The notes below the pieces were generated by a model. The model did not search any database. It worked only from the letters and a program-made list of their open reading frames with translations, and had not been told where the DNA came from. 64,000 nt of DNA from Phoronis australis. Taxonomy: Eukaryota > Phoronida > Phoronidae. Of the stretch, positions 48,500 to 60,606 are shown piece after piece. Position 1 is the first letter of the stretch. Each line of letters starts with the position of its first letter. A program made the position numbers and the translations under genes. Where the stretch lies: NCBI GenBank assembly GCA_002633005.1, contig NMRA01000010.1:64001-128000 (forward strand), written 5' to 3'.

Positions 48500-48800
48500 T
48501 TGGGTTACGGCCGGCGGCAAGTTAAAAAATCCCCTCAGAGTTTGGCAGCCTAGTTTCTCCATGGCGCGTTCCTAGCACAGAAGCACGGTTTATCTCCAAA
48601 AACTCTACTCTGACGGCATGTAGTTGTCTCGCGCGCGGCGTGTCTTCACAGCGCGTGCACGCACTCTCGATCCTCGAGTCGTGCAACACCACCACGTCGA
48701 CGCTCAGCGTCCTCTCGCAAGCCACCTCGCCTTTCTGACTTCTCTTGCACACGCACAATTTCTGCACTGACTCCTCAAGCTAAGTGCAGTGATGGCTTCG
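48500..48800. promoter_or_regulatory. CpG-rich island-like stretch
   Basis: Unusually CpG-dense for the window (CTCGCGCGCGGCGTG, GTCGACGCTCAGCG). Could be a promoter, but no adjoining exon is convincing. Confidence 0.25.
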
Positions 48801-49364
48801 GTAGAATTTGGCGTACTCAACTTAATTTTTTTGCAGATGGACAAACAGGCTCAGGTTCGCAACAGGAGCTAGTTCACCATTACACCACCAACTTTCACAT
48901 GGTCAAAAATAGAATTATTTTATTTTTGGCCTTGCTACAACATCAATATCAGCTGGCGGGTACAGCATTCTCGATTGCCCGGTTACGCAATGTTTGTTGA
49001 CAGGGTTAGATTAGAGCTAGTGTCCTGGTATAAGTTCCGCCCCACTTGTCAGTCACTGAGCTGGTGAGCACTCAAGCCATATGACTTACTGAAGCTTGGT
49101 CAAATATAATTATAAAAACAACTTTGGATTTTCAGATTGGTTTTATTTTTCTTCAGTATACTGTGCATCAAGAATTGAAGATTAGGATGACATAAAAATT
49201 TAAAAAACAGTCAAAATTATTTTTTTTGTGTATCCACCTACCTTTAGGTGACTTTGGCGTTGAAATCCAACTCCACTTTTTTGTCACCGTTAACTTTTCC
49301 ACCAGGCGCGCGGCAACCATAAAGTATTTCAACTGAGTCACGTGAGTTAGTCAAAGGCTAACTC

Positions 49365-49555
49365 GTGACGCGCCAGCGGCGTGTGACGCCGGCGCATGAC
49401 TCTGGCGCGTGACACTGGCGTGTGACGCTGGCGCCTGATGCTGGCACTTGACGCTGGCGCGAGACGCGCCAGCGGCGCGTGACGCTGGTGCGTGACGCTG
49501 TCGCGTGATGTTGGCACTTGACGCTGGCGCGTGACGCTGGCGCCTGAGACTTGCA
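49365..49555. repeat. GC-rich 12-bp minisatellite
   Basis: Units of the type GACGCTGGCGCGT with variants; a larger period of about 95 bp is marked by GACGCGCCAGCGGCG at about 49,367 and 49,463. Three minus-strand frames remain open through it as a by-product of a period divisible by 3. Confidence 0.85.
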
Positions 49556-51489
49556 AATAGCATGGGAAGCGAAGGGTGTATTTTGATTACTTTCCTCGAG
49601 TCGAGAAAGCGAGCGAAGGAGAGCATAATGGAGTCTCAAACCAACGAGATTGATTTGACTAAGTTGAGTTGATATATACACACCAGTAGGAAGGTGAACA
49701 CCATTGGGAGGGGGGACGGGGGCTAACTAATTCATTTGACAAATTGCCTCCAAACTTTTAAATTCCTCTTTTTCGCCTCCACCTCCGCCCGCTAGTTGTC
49801 GTTAGTTTTGCAACCCCGCCATAGGCATTAGAACTTTACTGTTTAGGGGACAAAACTCGGGGAGGCAGCCACCAGAATACCCATGTCAGTGGCAGATCTA
49901 GGATATTATAAGGGGGCCCAACATTTTGTTTCGGGCAATAGCGCAAAGCACGATTGCATGCTGATCTAATGTTCAAAAGAAATACTATTCTAGGGTTGGG
50001 GAGGGGAGGGGGTGGGGGTAAAAATGCCAGTATGGTTACAAAACATCGCAATTCATTGTCCTTGTTTCTTTAAAATCTATCACTCATTTTTGGGTCGTGT
50101 GTCTTTCTTCAAACGAACATGCTAGGTGTTTTCCGTCGATTGATTTTGAACAAAAGATTCTACATGTGCTTCCCCTCTCGAATAGTTGACAGTGGACGAT
50201 AGTGGGTAAAGGCAATCGTCCGGACGGTCCCTACAGCGAGGGGACCCTGCTGTCTAAATGGAAGTCCATTAATACATACATGTACGTACCAAATATTGAT
50301 AAAGTATGACTAAGGACAGGATGCAAAGTTATTAGTTAAGAAAGACAGGGGTCAGGGGTCATCCAATGGCAGTAGCAGGATAGAGAGTGAGATACAGGTT
50401 ACACGGAACAGTTAGGGTGCAACCGCGGCCAATTAGGGCCGTGGCCAATTTGCCGTAGGGTTACGAGGCAGTTTTGAAATAGGCGTTGCGTATAAGCTCA
50501 AAACAATGTCTGGTCTTTTTTTATTTGTTAACCATTGGAAATGAGAAAAAAGACCCTTGTTGGGCTGTAGATGCACTTTTCTTCAAGATGGCACCCCCTG
50601 TTGCTTTGTGCATTGCTGAGTAGCGACTGAGGAAGCGCCATTTCTGGTAGCCCTCAAACAAGGCAGAACTGCAAACAAGCTACTTGGCTGACAGTACCTT
50701 TGGACGATATTTTTGGAGTCTGTAGGAAATTGGTTTTTTTTGAACACGTTGACTTATTTAGCCCATCGGCACGGAAGTGGTGGTTTTGGGGTGAAAAGTG
50801 TTAATTTTGTGTTTTTGCATCTTTTTTCTTAGTCTATCTTGATGTATTGAATAATGTGATGATATCTGTGGCCATCAAAAGCCTCTTACGGAGAATTCAC
50901 AGTATGTATTATTGATGTTTGTTATGAATATCTTTGACTTAAAGGTAATAAAACTAAGCTTGTTTGGCTTTCGAATTAGAGTTCGTAAAATAGTCGGCAG
51001 AAAAAATACAAACAGTTTGTCTTGATATTTCTGAAAATATGGTCACATATATGACTGCTCTGTCGAAACAACGATGACCTTGTATTTGAGAGGTCTAAAT
51101 CACTATGACTTTAGACTGTCATCTAATATTTTAAAAGTGTTTTTACCCAAGAACACAAACAAGCGAACCCAGTGCCGTCTGTAACGACGGATTTCTAGCT
51201 GAACCCAAAAAGCGAGATTACAAAACATAACTGACCTGGCAAGTTTCATGTTTAGAACAAAATAGGATTACAAAACAAGACCTCACAACGTATTTTATGT
51301 TTTATTACCACAAAACGAGATTACAAACTTATGGTTTGGCTTCGTGCTTCCTGTTCAAACGAAACAAGAAAGAAAAGTCTCGAGCGCACCTTCTATATGT
51401 CGTTGCAAAGGCAATAAGAAAAAACGAAGCGAACGTTAGTAGGCGGGCCAAGTTCCCCATAGCATAGGAAAATGAATTAAATACTGGAT

Positions 51490-51608
51490 TTAGCTACGAT
51501 GCGTCCTCATCCCAAAGACTTCAGTGGGCCACTGAGGTGTCATGATGAGTGACTTAACACCTCAGTGGCCTTTCGAAGTCCTTGGGATGAGGATCCAACG
51601 TAGCTAAC
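51490..51608. repeat. Long perfect-like hairpin (about 50-bp arms)
   Basis: The left arm (TTAGCTACG ... GCCACTGAGGTGT) is mirrored by the right arm (ACACCTCAGTGGCC ... CGTAGCTAA) around a loop of about 15 bases, with a few mismatches. Confidence 0.85.
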
Positions 51609-52699
51609 TCAATCCGTAAGTCCAGTGTCAATTTTTTCTATATTATCTCCTCCACTGGGTCGTATTCCGCATAGCAGTCATGGTGTAGTGTAAATTGTTA
51701 CGTGTACCTTCTTGTCTCGAGGTAAATACCCAGTGGTTTTGGATGCTTGATTCGAGGGCAGCAACATATAATGTATTTTGTTTGCCATTTGTTTACTGTC
51801 CTCTTCCCTAACAGTGCAAATACGTGCAATGTTAGCCTGCTGCTTATCAGATGTGTCTTATCTACTACAGCATGTTGGTGACGACGCGATGCAGTTACAA
51901 TGTCTCATTTCAATAAATTCATGATGATAATACTAGTCTCAAGTAGACATTGTACAGATTATTACATGGCAAAGTTGTGGTAATTCCCCGTATCTGGACT
52001 ACGATTTAGAATATTTATCACCAGTGGTGAGCTAGCCTTCTGCTTCCTCCGTTATATCCCTCGACCACAGAGCGTCTAAACACGGGAAATTACTTCTGAG
52101 GACATGTACACTAACATTTATTTCCCGAAACTCACAAAACATACCCGATAATATTTAACTCTTGTTATCCTTGATGTCTATCACCGCTATGCACCGTTTC
52201 ATATCAGCATTTCTAACATGACCTGGAATGCGTTACGACACGACTAGTTTATAACACCGGGTACGTAATTTTCGATATTACATGGGCAAATCACAAACTT
52301 TGTAGTGCAAAGTAGAGATCCATACGCCTTCATTTTATCGTCTGGAAAACACTAAAACAACCAAGCGCACGTTCTATATAGTTTTCAATATTATGTAATT
52401 GTTGGTTTTTTAAATATGAAACTCGTACGCTTAACTGGCGTGTTGGTGTACGACCCCAATTATCTCATCCAGCACGTTCAGCCAAGGCCATCCATAGCGA
52501 TCGACTAACTCACTTTAATCTGTGACAGCGCCATCAAGCCTTTCGTGTGGCAAAGAGACTTCGCTGGATACTCTGGGGGGTAAACACTGCACTCGTTCAC
52601 TTGCGAGCAAATCCTGTTGTCGTTAGAGTTGTCTAATGTTTCCAAAATTTATACGCAAATTGAGACAAACTAGTACCTCTAATTACGACATTCATTGAC

Positions 52700-53110
52700 T
52701 TGAGGTATCGACGCTAGCACTAAAACTTCAAACCTCGTGACCATATTAATTCACCATCTAAAACATAGTATAATGCAATCGTTCCCTCGTTTTCCCTGCC
52801 TTGCACTCACTGAGGTAGACACTACCACCGTATCTTGCTGGGCCCCATGACATAGTGTATACTGGGGCTGCTGTGCGTGAACTTGGAATCTCGATTTGCT
52901 TTATCTCAAGATGGCGTATGCGTGAACGTGGAATTAAATACTTATTACGCGCCCACGTATTTATATGTGGACGCATCTCTGTCCGTCCGGCGTCCGCTGC
53001 TCTATTTCCAAGTCCCTTTGACACTGGTGTGTTCATGAAATTTTGCACATGTGTTCCTTTTATGGATGGGACGGCATGAGCGAACTTTCTGACGGATCCG
53101 ACTAGTTGCA
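52700..53110. other. Overlapping ORFs, probably repeat-derived
   Basis: Minus-strand ORF of 117 codons and a plus-strand ORF overlap here just before the tandem array. The sequence (GTCCGTCCGGCGTCCGCTG) resembles the array's GGACGACGAC elements, so I take it as its degenerate first unit rather than a gene. Confidence 0.3.
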
Positions 53111-53119
53111 ATTTTTTAC

Positions 53120-54030
53120 GTTTGAATCTTCAAAGGTCCTCGACGTATTTTCATAAAATTTGGCATATAGGCATCTATTAGTGCGATGACACTATCCTCC
53201 TGTTTTCGGTTGCATTCGAAGTAATGTGCGCCACATAATGTCCATTTCTTACTGTTTTCGAGTCTCTTTTTGGCGTTCACCCTTCTATCAACCCGGCAAA
53301 CCACTCTAAGGATGATTGTGAAAATTGACTTCTATGTTCTTACTATGAAGAGGACGGCTGACGATGATTTTCAGACGACTTCGACTTCTGTGGTGCCTCC
53401 TAGTGGCAGTTATTTTGTTGCGTCCATGGCTGTATCTCCTAAACTGTTTGCAGGATCCTTACTAAATTTAGCAAGTGTATTTAGCCTATATGATGTTAAC
53501 AACGGACGACTACGACTTTCGGACGGATCTGACTACCCGTGTGCCCCCTAGTGGCAATTGTGTTTTTTTACGTTTACCTCTGTGTCTTCAAAGGTCCTCA
53601 AGGGATTTTCAGAAAATATGGAATATAGGCATCTATTGGTGAGATGATGCTATCATCCTTATTTTCGGGTCGAGGTGCTTTGCGCTACCTAGTGGCCATT
53701 TTTGCTGTTTTCCAGCCTGTTTTTTGGCGTGCAGTCCTCGATCAACCGAATCATTGCAAGGATGATTTTAAAAATTAGCGTTCTCAATGTGAACTAAGAG
53801 GACGGTTGACGATGACGACTTCGTCTACTGTAGCGCCTCCTAGTGGTAGTTTTGTTTTGTTTTGCGCCCATAGCTGCATCTCCTAAACCCACTCCAGGAT
53901 CTTTATGAAATTTAGTAATTGTATTTATATGAAACTAAGAACAGACGACGACGTCTTTCAGGCGGATCCAACAAAAAACGCTGTGCCCCTTAGTGGCAAT
54001 TTCATTTATTCCACTTTCCTTTGTTTCTCT
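53120..54030. repeat. 457-bp tandem repeat carrying CTCF-like motifs
   Basis: TCTTCAAAGGTCCTC opens units at 53,128 and 53,585; a partial third starts near 54,025. Five sites match the CTCF-type core on the minus strand (CCACTAGGGGGCAC and variants): 53,392, 53,541, 53,682, 53,833 and 53,983. Weaker relatives lie at 53,095 and 53,225. Confidence 0.75.
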
Positions 54031-54360
54031 GAAGTTCCTTGACAATTGGTAAATAGCTTTGTATTGAAGACAGCGTACAGTGGCTAAAACACCTTTTTGA
54101 CCCCAGAAATGTATGCATTGTTCATAAGAAATATTGTTTTTGCTTCTTACTTCCCACGGAAAGTAAATAATTGCGACGCAAATTACACCGCTCGTAACTG
54201 AATTCGTAGCCCCTTCGAGCGCCCCAGAAAAATCTCAACCAATCAGCGTAAAGTGGTTCATATGACATCATCGTGGCCACGAATTTACTGGGGAGCCACA
54301 CTTCGTAACAGCCGAGTGCCATTTATTGGACGTTCTGCACTTGTCGATCTCTGGGCTAAA

Positions 54361-54573
54361 ATGCCTCTTTGCGTGGTGTGCGGGTGTAGCAATGTCAGCG
54401 GCAATGGGATACATTTGTACAACTTCCCCACCGATCACGGCGTGTGCCGTGCGTGGAATAGATTCGTATCCACGACAAGGCCTGGCGACAAACTTTCCCG
54501 ATCGGCAAGATATGATTTAGGCTTGGTGCAAAGCTGTGCGCAAAGATCTACAGCTTCGCGTCGATGTGGGTAA
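54361..54573 (+). CDS. THAP-type N-terminal exon or fragment
   Basis: An ORF from ATG 54,361 starts MPLCVVCGCSNVSGNGIHLY, then NFPTD and a Trp (AWNRFV): the usual start of THAP zinc-finger proteins (MP.C...GC.N ... F.FP ... W). The closing C-x2-H is not visible before the stop, so the ORF is spliced, frameshifted or truncated. THAP proteins bind DNA and many derive from transposases. No TTAA-flanked element was seen around it. Confidence 0.45.
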   Translation: MPLCVVCGCSNVSGNGIHLYNFPTDHGVCRAWNRFVSTTRPGDKLSRSARYDLGLVQSCAQRSTASRRCG

Positions 54574-55899
54574 AAGGGACTAAATAAAATCTGACGCAGA
54601 AACAGTGTCATTAAAAGCTGTACCACTCTGAGTAAACCAAATTATTTACCGGTATTGGAAGAATTATCGTTCTACCGCTCATCTACTGCTAACATTGAAG
54701 TGCGCTCATGGGCGTCGGCGTTTGGCGATTACGTCATCTGACGTGAACAGTTTCTTTTCCCCCGGTTTATTCTTCTATCAACTGTTTGCTGCCACGAGGT
54801 TGCGTACCGTCACAACAAATTGTCAGAACTGGTCTCATTTCGTTACGAGTTATTAGCATTTTCGAGAAAACCGAATTTGGAACTAACTTTAATGCTGCGA
54901 AGCTGTTATCATGTCCCAAAAGTAGTCGCAAAATTTTAGTACAGGGCGTGCGCGTGTCACGAGCGTACTGTTTTCAAAACGGCAGACTTTCTTTGTTACA
55001 AAACTCAAAATGCGGATCGAGAATAATGCTAGAAAATGACGTTTATTAGATTGTTCTTCCCTTAAACGACTGGCACTTAACGGGCAAGGTGAGTGTCCGA
55101 ATTGTCTCCCAGATTTTGCATGCACCCCGGCCGTCGGTCGTTGGCTCTGAGATATATGTTTCACGACGAGTTGACTAACACAACACATAGGCTTACCCGG
55201 TCTGTATGGATTTTCGTGTAGTCTATGTATGGTTTAACAGAGCTCAAGTCACAGTGTTACCTACATGTAGCTGTATTTTGGCGATAGTCTTCAAACAGCT
55301 ACAGGGAATCCGACCCAAATCCGGAATATTCTGTCTGATTTGGGTCGTTCCCGCAGGCCTAACGGAATTCTGATACTGAATTTAAGACGTTCAATTGATT
55401 ACAAATTCTTATGATTGGGTATGTTTTCTTGCAATACAGACTTTATTTCGTAGTTTTAATTTATTACATACACGCACAATGTTGTGTTGCTATTAAATTT
55501 TTTTTAGCTTGACCGAGTCGAAATGGCGGCGATTACGGGTTGCAGCATTTCAAGGCGACCTATTTTGAAAATTGAGTTTCTAATATAAAATTTTCAATGA
55601 GTTTGAATATAATTGCATTGTACCAAGAAGAGATAACCAGGAAGGGACAACTAGCTAAACCGCCGTTTTGGTCTCCTTCCCCGGACTAATATCAGGAGTT
55701 AATTTTAATTTAAAACAAAACAGACGATTTCATCTGAGAGAGTAAAGCTTTTTCTATAGAAAGATAACAAAAAAACTCACTTTGCAACCTTAAACAGTGG
55801 TGTGTAATTGTACTTTGAAACTAGAAAGATTATTGTCACGGCGTGACAATAATTTGCTCTGCGCGTGCGTATTAAAGGAATTGTTATGGGAAGTTACTG

Positions 55900-56880
55900 A
55901 CAGCAACCCGTTTACCAATATGAAAAGGAATTCTTTAAAATTGTAGGGGAAATTACATATCAATTTTTGATGACATTTCCACTAATTGACCTCTTCCGGT
56001 GCATTATGAGCCCCGACGAGGAAGTAATTGCTAACTCGATTAAAAGTGTGGTTAATGCTAAAAATCACAGATGTTTTACTTTAAGCACTTCAGAATACAA
56101 GATGAATGAGTTGGTCAAACTTTCAGAAGAAAAATGCACCTAATGACCCCATGGGTGCACCAAATGACGTGAAAATTTAGAATTCAAACTTAATTGCACT
56201 TAGTAAACAGATGTGTAATTTTGAAGTCTCTAGCTCAAAATTTTAGTTTGCACTCAATGACCTTTGACCTATTTTTTCTGATTGATTAGGCCTATTGCGA
56301 AGTTAAGTAGGGTATTTAATTGGCATGTTGACTTACACCAATGTGCTGAAATTGAAAAGAATTCCTTGAAAAATGTAAGAGATATAACATTTTGAACGTT
56401 ACATGACCTTTGCACTAATTGAACCTATCCGGTGCATTATAAGCGTCTTGTGGAGAATTATTGCAAAGCCCATAGAAAATGTGTTTAACGCTGAGAATCA
56501 CAGTTCTCTAACGGTTGACACATCAGAATACTTGCTTATTGAAAAGGTCAAATTTTCAGAAGAAAAATGCACCTAATGACCCTATGGTTGCACTAAATGA
56601 CCTGAAACTTTGGATGTCGAATTGAATTACATGTCCCAATCAGACCTGTTAATTTGAAGTGTCTAGCTCAAAATCTTAGTTTGCACCAAAGGACCTTTGA
56701 CCTATTTAACCTGATTGGATGACCTGATTACTTAGAAAAGTAATTTTAAAAATTATCATGTTGACTTATTCCTGTGCACCGAATTTAAAAAAGGTAGCTT
56801 TAAAACTAAATGAGCTGTTGCATTTTGAAAATTATAAGACCTTTGCACCAAACGACCCCTTCCGGTGCAATATGGAATAT
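55900..56880. repeat. About 430-bp tandem array with AGGTCA-type half sites
   Basis: Two to three diverged units, anchored by GCATGTTGACTTA-like starts at 56,324 and 56,756. Each carries TGACCTTTGACCT or relatives (56,262; 56,690) and TGACCTTTGCACT or relatives (56,402; 56,833). Confidence 0.7.
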
Positions 56881-56984
56881 GTTTATATAACGAATCAAAA
56901 TTTATGTACTGTCAAAAACCATATGCTGAATTTAAAGAACGTACCTGCACCCAATTTGGAGTTATTAAGCCTCAAATTTGGTAT

Positions 56985-57235
56985 AAAATTGAAGAAAACC
57001 CAGGAACAACAGTACTCTGCGGTTGCACGTGCAGAGTAATAAGAATAAAATTGAAGAAAACCCAGGAACAACAGTACTCTGCGCTTGCACGCGCAGAGTA
57101 ATAAGAATAAGAATAAAATTCAAGAAAACCCAGGCACAACAGTACACTGCGCTTGCACGTGCAGAGTAATAAGAATAAGAATATAATTGAAGAAAACCCA
57201 GGAAAAAAGTACTCTGCGCTTACACGCGCAGAGTA
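56985..57235. repeat. 62-68-bp tandem repeat, each unit with a small hairpin
   Basis: Four units of TTGAAGAAAACCCAGGAACA..., each containing ACTCTGCGCTTGCACGCGCA ending in GAGT, a short palindrome. Spacers AATAAG vary in number. Confidence 0.85.
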
Positions 57236-57429
57236 AATATCGACTTCAACGCACGCAATCGCAACTTCCCACACGCAGTCACGGGTATTTAAGCTTTTCC
57301 GTCGATGTATAGATGGCGCAGTAGTCAAGTCCTCCCTCATTAGCATATCGAATTTGCATGCTGTAAACGGGAGTTTTCGAGATTCTCGTCAGTTGCTACA
57401 TCGAAATAGCATAGTTATAACGGGAGTTT

Positions 57430-57647
57430 ATGACAAAAGAATCTCATTGTGGCGGATTTTATCCAGCAAGGAAACTTCTGTGGGACACGTTTGTAAAGGG
57501 GAATATTGCGGACCGAATCGCCAGGAAACGGGTGGCGAAGAGCGAGAACGACGTAGTGTTTCGCGCACTGAGTGAGGTCATGCTCTGCGTGAAAGTTCAC
57601 AGAAAATTTATTCGGCCATATGGTGCTACCACAATTGGACTGGAGGA
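57430..57647 (+). CDS. Candidate 5' exon of a plus-strand gene
   Basis: An open frame of about 72 codons (FYPARKLLWDTFVKGNIAD ... SEVMLCVKV) ends near a possible donor GGAGGA/gtaaac. The codons look coding-like, but other frames are also open in this GC-rich stretch, and I cannot join it to 57,825-57,970 with certainty. No family recognised. Confidence 0.35.
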
Positions 57648-57824
57648 GTAAACATGGCACTGACTTGCAACGCAGTGCAGTGTGCAACGCTACTTTTTGT
57701 ATATGCGCCGCGAGTCCTCTGGCTTCGTCACCGTGTCCTGTGCTAGTACAGCAGCCACTACCAGCACTGAAAGCACCAGCGTCACAAGTAGACGGAATGT
57801 TTTTCCCGGCCCCAGTTTAATTAG

Positions 57825-57970
57825 TCGTACTTCTGGACTCCCACCCCAGCCTCACCTGATTGGGGTTTACACGTACTCGCAGGTGATTGTATTGGAGAGA
57901 TGTACCGTACATACAATCAGAGAAGAAAAATTCTGGCTGCTGTGACCATTTCTGCAGATGTCAAAAAGAA
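57825..57970 (+). CDS. Exon of an unidentified plus-strand gene
   Basis: From tttaattag to AAGAA/gtaagttt, a consensus donor. The frame chosen reads WGLHVLAGDCIGEMYRTYNQ ... VTISADVKK and leaves two bases, which join in phase to the exon at 59,229. A second frame (from about 57,675) is also open and could be used with the CAG/gtgatt at 57,881. Frame choice rests on the good continuation downstream. Confidence 0.45.
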
Positions 57971-59228
57971 GTAAGTTTTATTTTGATTTCCTGGGAATAA
58001 TGTGATGAGATTGGGAGTTATAAAATTATTCAGGTCCTTTGTTTTGTATCAATGGTCACATGACTGCGTCTAATTCTTATCAATTCATGTTATTGTCAAA
58101 ACTGAATTGTTGCAAACTTTCCTCAGTTCACTCTAACGACCCTCATTGCAAAACAGGTGACTTTCTCTGTGATTGAAAGCAAAACAATGTCCATGATTAG
58201 TTTCCCAATAAAACAGTATGCGAATCACAGGTTTCTTTTAACATCGGGACAAGCTGAACATAGACATATTTTAAAGATGCCATGTCTCGTTAAAACCATG
58301 AAGATTTGAATTTTAGCAACCACCACCTAATGATTTCATGGAGAAATGTGTGTACAGAAAAAGAAACAATTGGTAAATAATTTAAAATAGTAAACTAAAA
58401 CGACGAGCGTCAGTACTAAAATATATTTAAATATCCCCACATTTTGAGCAATGCACTCTTCGTCAAGGGTGTGCTACAGACTACTGAGTACATGTAGATG
58501 GATTTAAAATAAAATGGCACAGGAGATCACATAGTGACATACAATAGACAATTTGCAGTTTTAAAGAAAACTGCAACTGAAAGCTTAAAAACAAATGTGA
58601 ACATACAAAAACCCCAATAATTTCAAATATAATGCAGTTGTTATTTGATAGTTAAAAATTCAAATATTAAAAACTGTTCCTTGTTTCATTTGGGCAACAA
58701 TGAAATTTTCTTAAAAATAGTCTCGCAAAACGAGACTTTTGCGATATTGTAATTGTAACTGGTTCTCGGATGGTTTCTGGTACATTGATATGGGTAGTTT
58801 GTAAATTAGTACTTCATTTGCATATTCACAATTTAATGAGACAATGTATCTTTAAAGTATGCAGTTTGACTTGTACCAAAATGCAACTTTTCTTTGAATT
58901 GCATATTTAGATACTAAGTACTAAAATAGACAAAGGATATGTACAAAACACCCATTTAAGTGCATGACTTGACTTTAAGTGAAGCATGCTTGCACATGAA
59001 TATGCCTTCAGGATGAAAGTACCTTAAAGAAAGTTTTTATTGAAAAAGTACAATGTTCTCAATGAATGAACTTTCAGTTTTAGTTCTACAGTACTAGTTC
59101 AGTGTTGTTCTTGTGATTTCCTAACTTCTGTTTTTCTATCTAAGCTTGGCATCCTTCTTCTAGTGCAGCAGAAGTGCAGAGATTGAGGTAATTTATTGTA
59201 CCTACACCATTCCTTCTTGTCATTTCAG

Positions 59229-59285
59229 AACAAGCTGGATAGTTCCATACGACAAGAGTTCATTGGTAACCATAGACACAAAATC
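59229..59285 (+). CDS. Exon of the same plus-strand gene
   Basis: After a strong acceptor (cttcttgtcatttcag), 57 nt encode SWIVPYDKSSLVTIDTK and end at TC/gtaatg. A better-looking donor six bases on (ATG/gtgagc) would put a stop in this frame. Phase agrees with both neighbours. Confidence 0.45.
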
Positions 59286-59640
59286 GTAATGGTGAGCATA
59301 TGACAAAATCATGCCGCATTCAACCTTTTCCTGCCTCCTTATGTTAGATTATGTGAGTCTAGGTGGTAAAAGAGTGAACATATATATTCACTAGAATATC
59401 AAGCCTGTCACAGCAGTGCTTGATTTAGAAATGAGATTTAAAGTTTTGGGGTTTCCAAGTAGTGTTAGATTTCGGAATGACCTGTTATGTTCACTAGTCC
59501 TGCTTGTGGGTCCAAATCGTGTTCCCGATACATCATCACTAAACTTTCTAATTGTGTGCCTCAAGATACCCCTCTCTCACTTTAAATTTTGCCATGTTTC
59601 CCTTTGCAGATTATACAATCCATGGTAAAAGATGATATAG

Positions 59641-59884
59641 AGTTGGTGACAATGGGTGTGACAATTACAAAATCAAGCCCGACAATGTCATCCTACATTT
59701 CCGATGTACATGTGATTGGCGACTTTGTGAGAACAATTCTTGTCCTAAATATGCCAATGCACATATTGGTGGTTTCCTCAGAGGAGAGGCACGAAGAAGC
59801 TTTGAAGGCAGAAGTATGCGAACAAAAGGCAACGTGGGTTTGCGTGATAAACTTTATCGTCAGGTAGCAGTTAATAAAACGTGA
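59641..59884 (+). CDS. Last exon: cysteine-rich C-terminus
   Basis: 81 codons including the stop, entered with one base (A) after gatgatatag. Reads VGDNGCDNYKIKPDNVILHF, then CTCDWRLCENNSCPKYANAH and a basic tail. Six cysteines with a Trp suggest a metal-binding or disulphide-bonded module, but I cannot name it. AATAAA at 59,873-59,878 overlaps the end of the frame and may serve as polyadenylation signal. An alternative frame from the stronger acceptor at 59,610 is also open over the same bases. Confidence 0.45.
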
Positions 59885-60265
59885 ATTAAATTGATGTGTA
59901 TCATATCATTTGTTCAAATTGTCCAAATAACTTTCTGTGGTCTGTTTCTAAATTTGTGTAGCAATTGTCCTTGTAGTATTGTACGGCACAATAGAATACA
60001 CATGTACTTTAAGAGTTATCGTTGTTGCATTTCCATATCTATGAACGTCATAACCATTATGATATCACATTAACTTAGCTTATGTTAAATAACAAAATCA
60101 GTCAACACAATGCAAAGTACACCGTATATTTGCACACAGAGAGGTGCTATTCGAACCAAAAATGGCACTAGTAAAATACTTGTAGCAGTCTTATCATATT
60201 CAGAGCACTGGTAGGCATGTTACTATTATGACTATGTCGTGTGAAACAGTACATTGTTGTGTCCC

Positions 60266-60535
60266 TCAGTTCTTTTTTTGCTTTTTCCTGAGTGGAATCT
60301 CCTGGGTTGCAACAATACCTCTGACCTCTCTCTGCAGTTTCTTTGTCAGTTCGGCATGTGGAAAATTTACTGATGTCAGCTTTCTGCTTGATATGTAGTT
60401 GTATTGGCTATAAAAAGTTTCAACAGCACTACCCTTCAACTGCAGTGGAGAAATGTAGTACCCTGGATATTTGGTGTGGAAATCCTGGCACAAGGCTTTG
60501 AATGAAAATATACAAATTTGTAGAAGATTGTAGGT
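60266..60535 (-). CDS. Last exon of a transposase-like gene
   Basis: Minus strand, 89 residues after a strong acceptor (tcattgtttcctttcag) to a stop. The motif LQLKGSAVETFYSQ followed by KLTSVNF resembles the conserved NGSAVE..FSQ block near the C-terminus of a transposase group common in marine invertebrates and often joined to THAP domains (recalled, not searched). No frameshift or stop, so the exon may still be under selection. It converges on the plus-strand gene ending at 59,884. Confidence 0.5.
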   Translation of the reverse strand, partial: TYNLLQICIFSFKALCQDFHTKYPGYYISPLQLKGSAVETFYSQYNYISSRKLTSVNFPHAELTKKLQREVRGIVATQEIPLRKKQKKN

Positions 60536-60606
60536 CTGAAAGGAAACAATGAAAACACTCTTATATTTGTTGTTGCATTATGCAGCGTCCTCAAATTGGA
60601 CTTAAC

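Noticed and set aside
49347-49681. Three overlapping minus-strand ORFs of 69-107 codons.
   Set aside because: By-products of the GC-rich 12-bp minisatellite.
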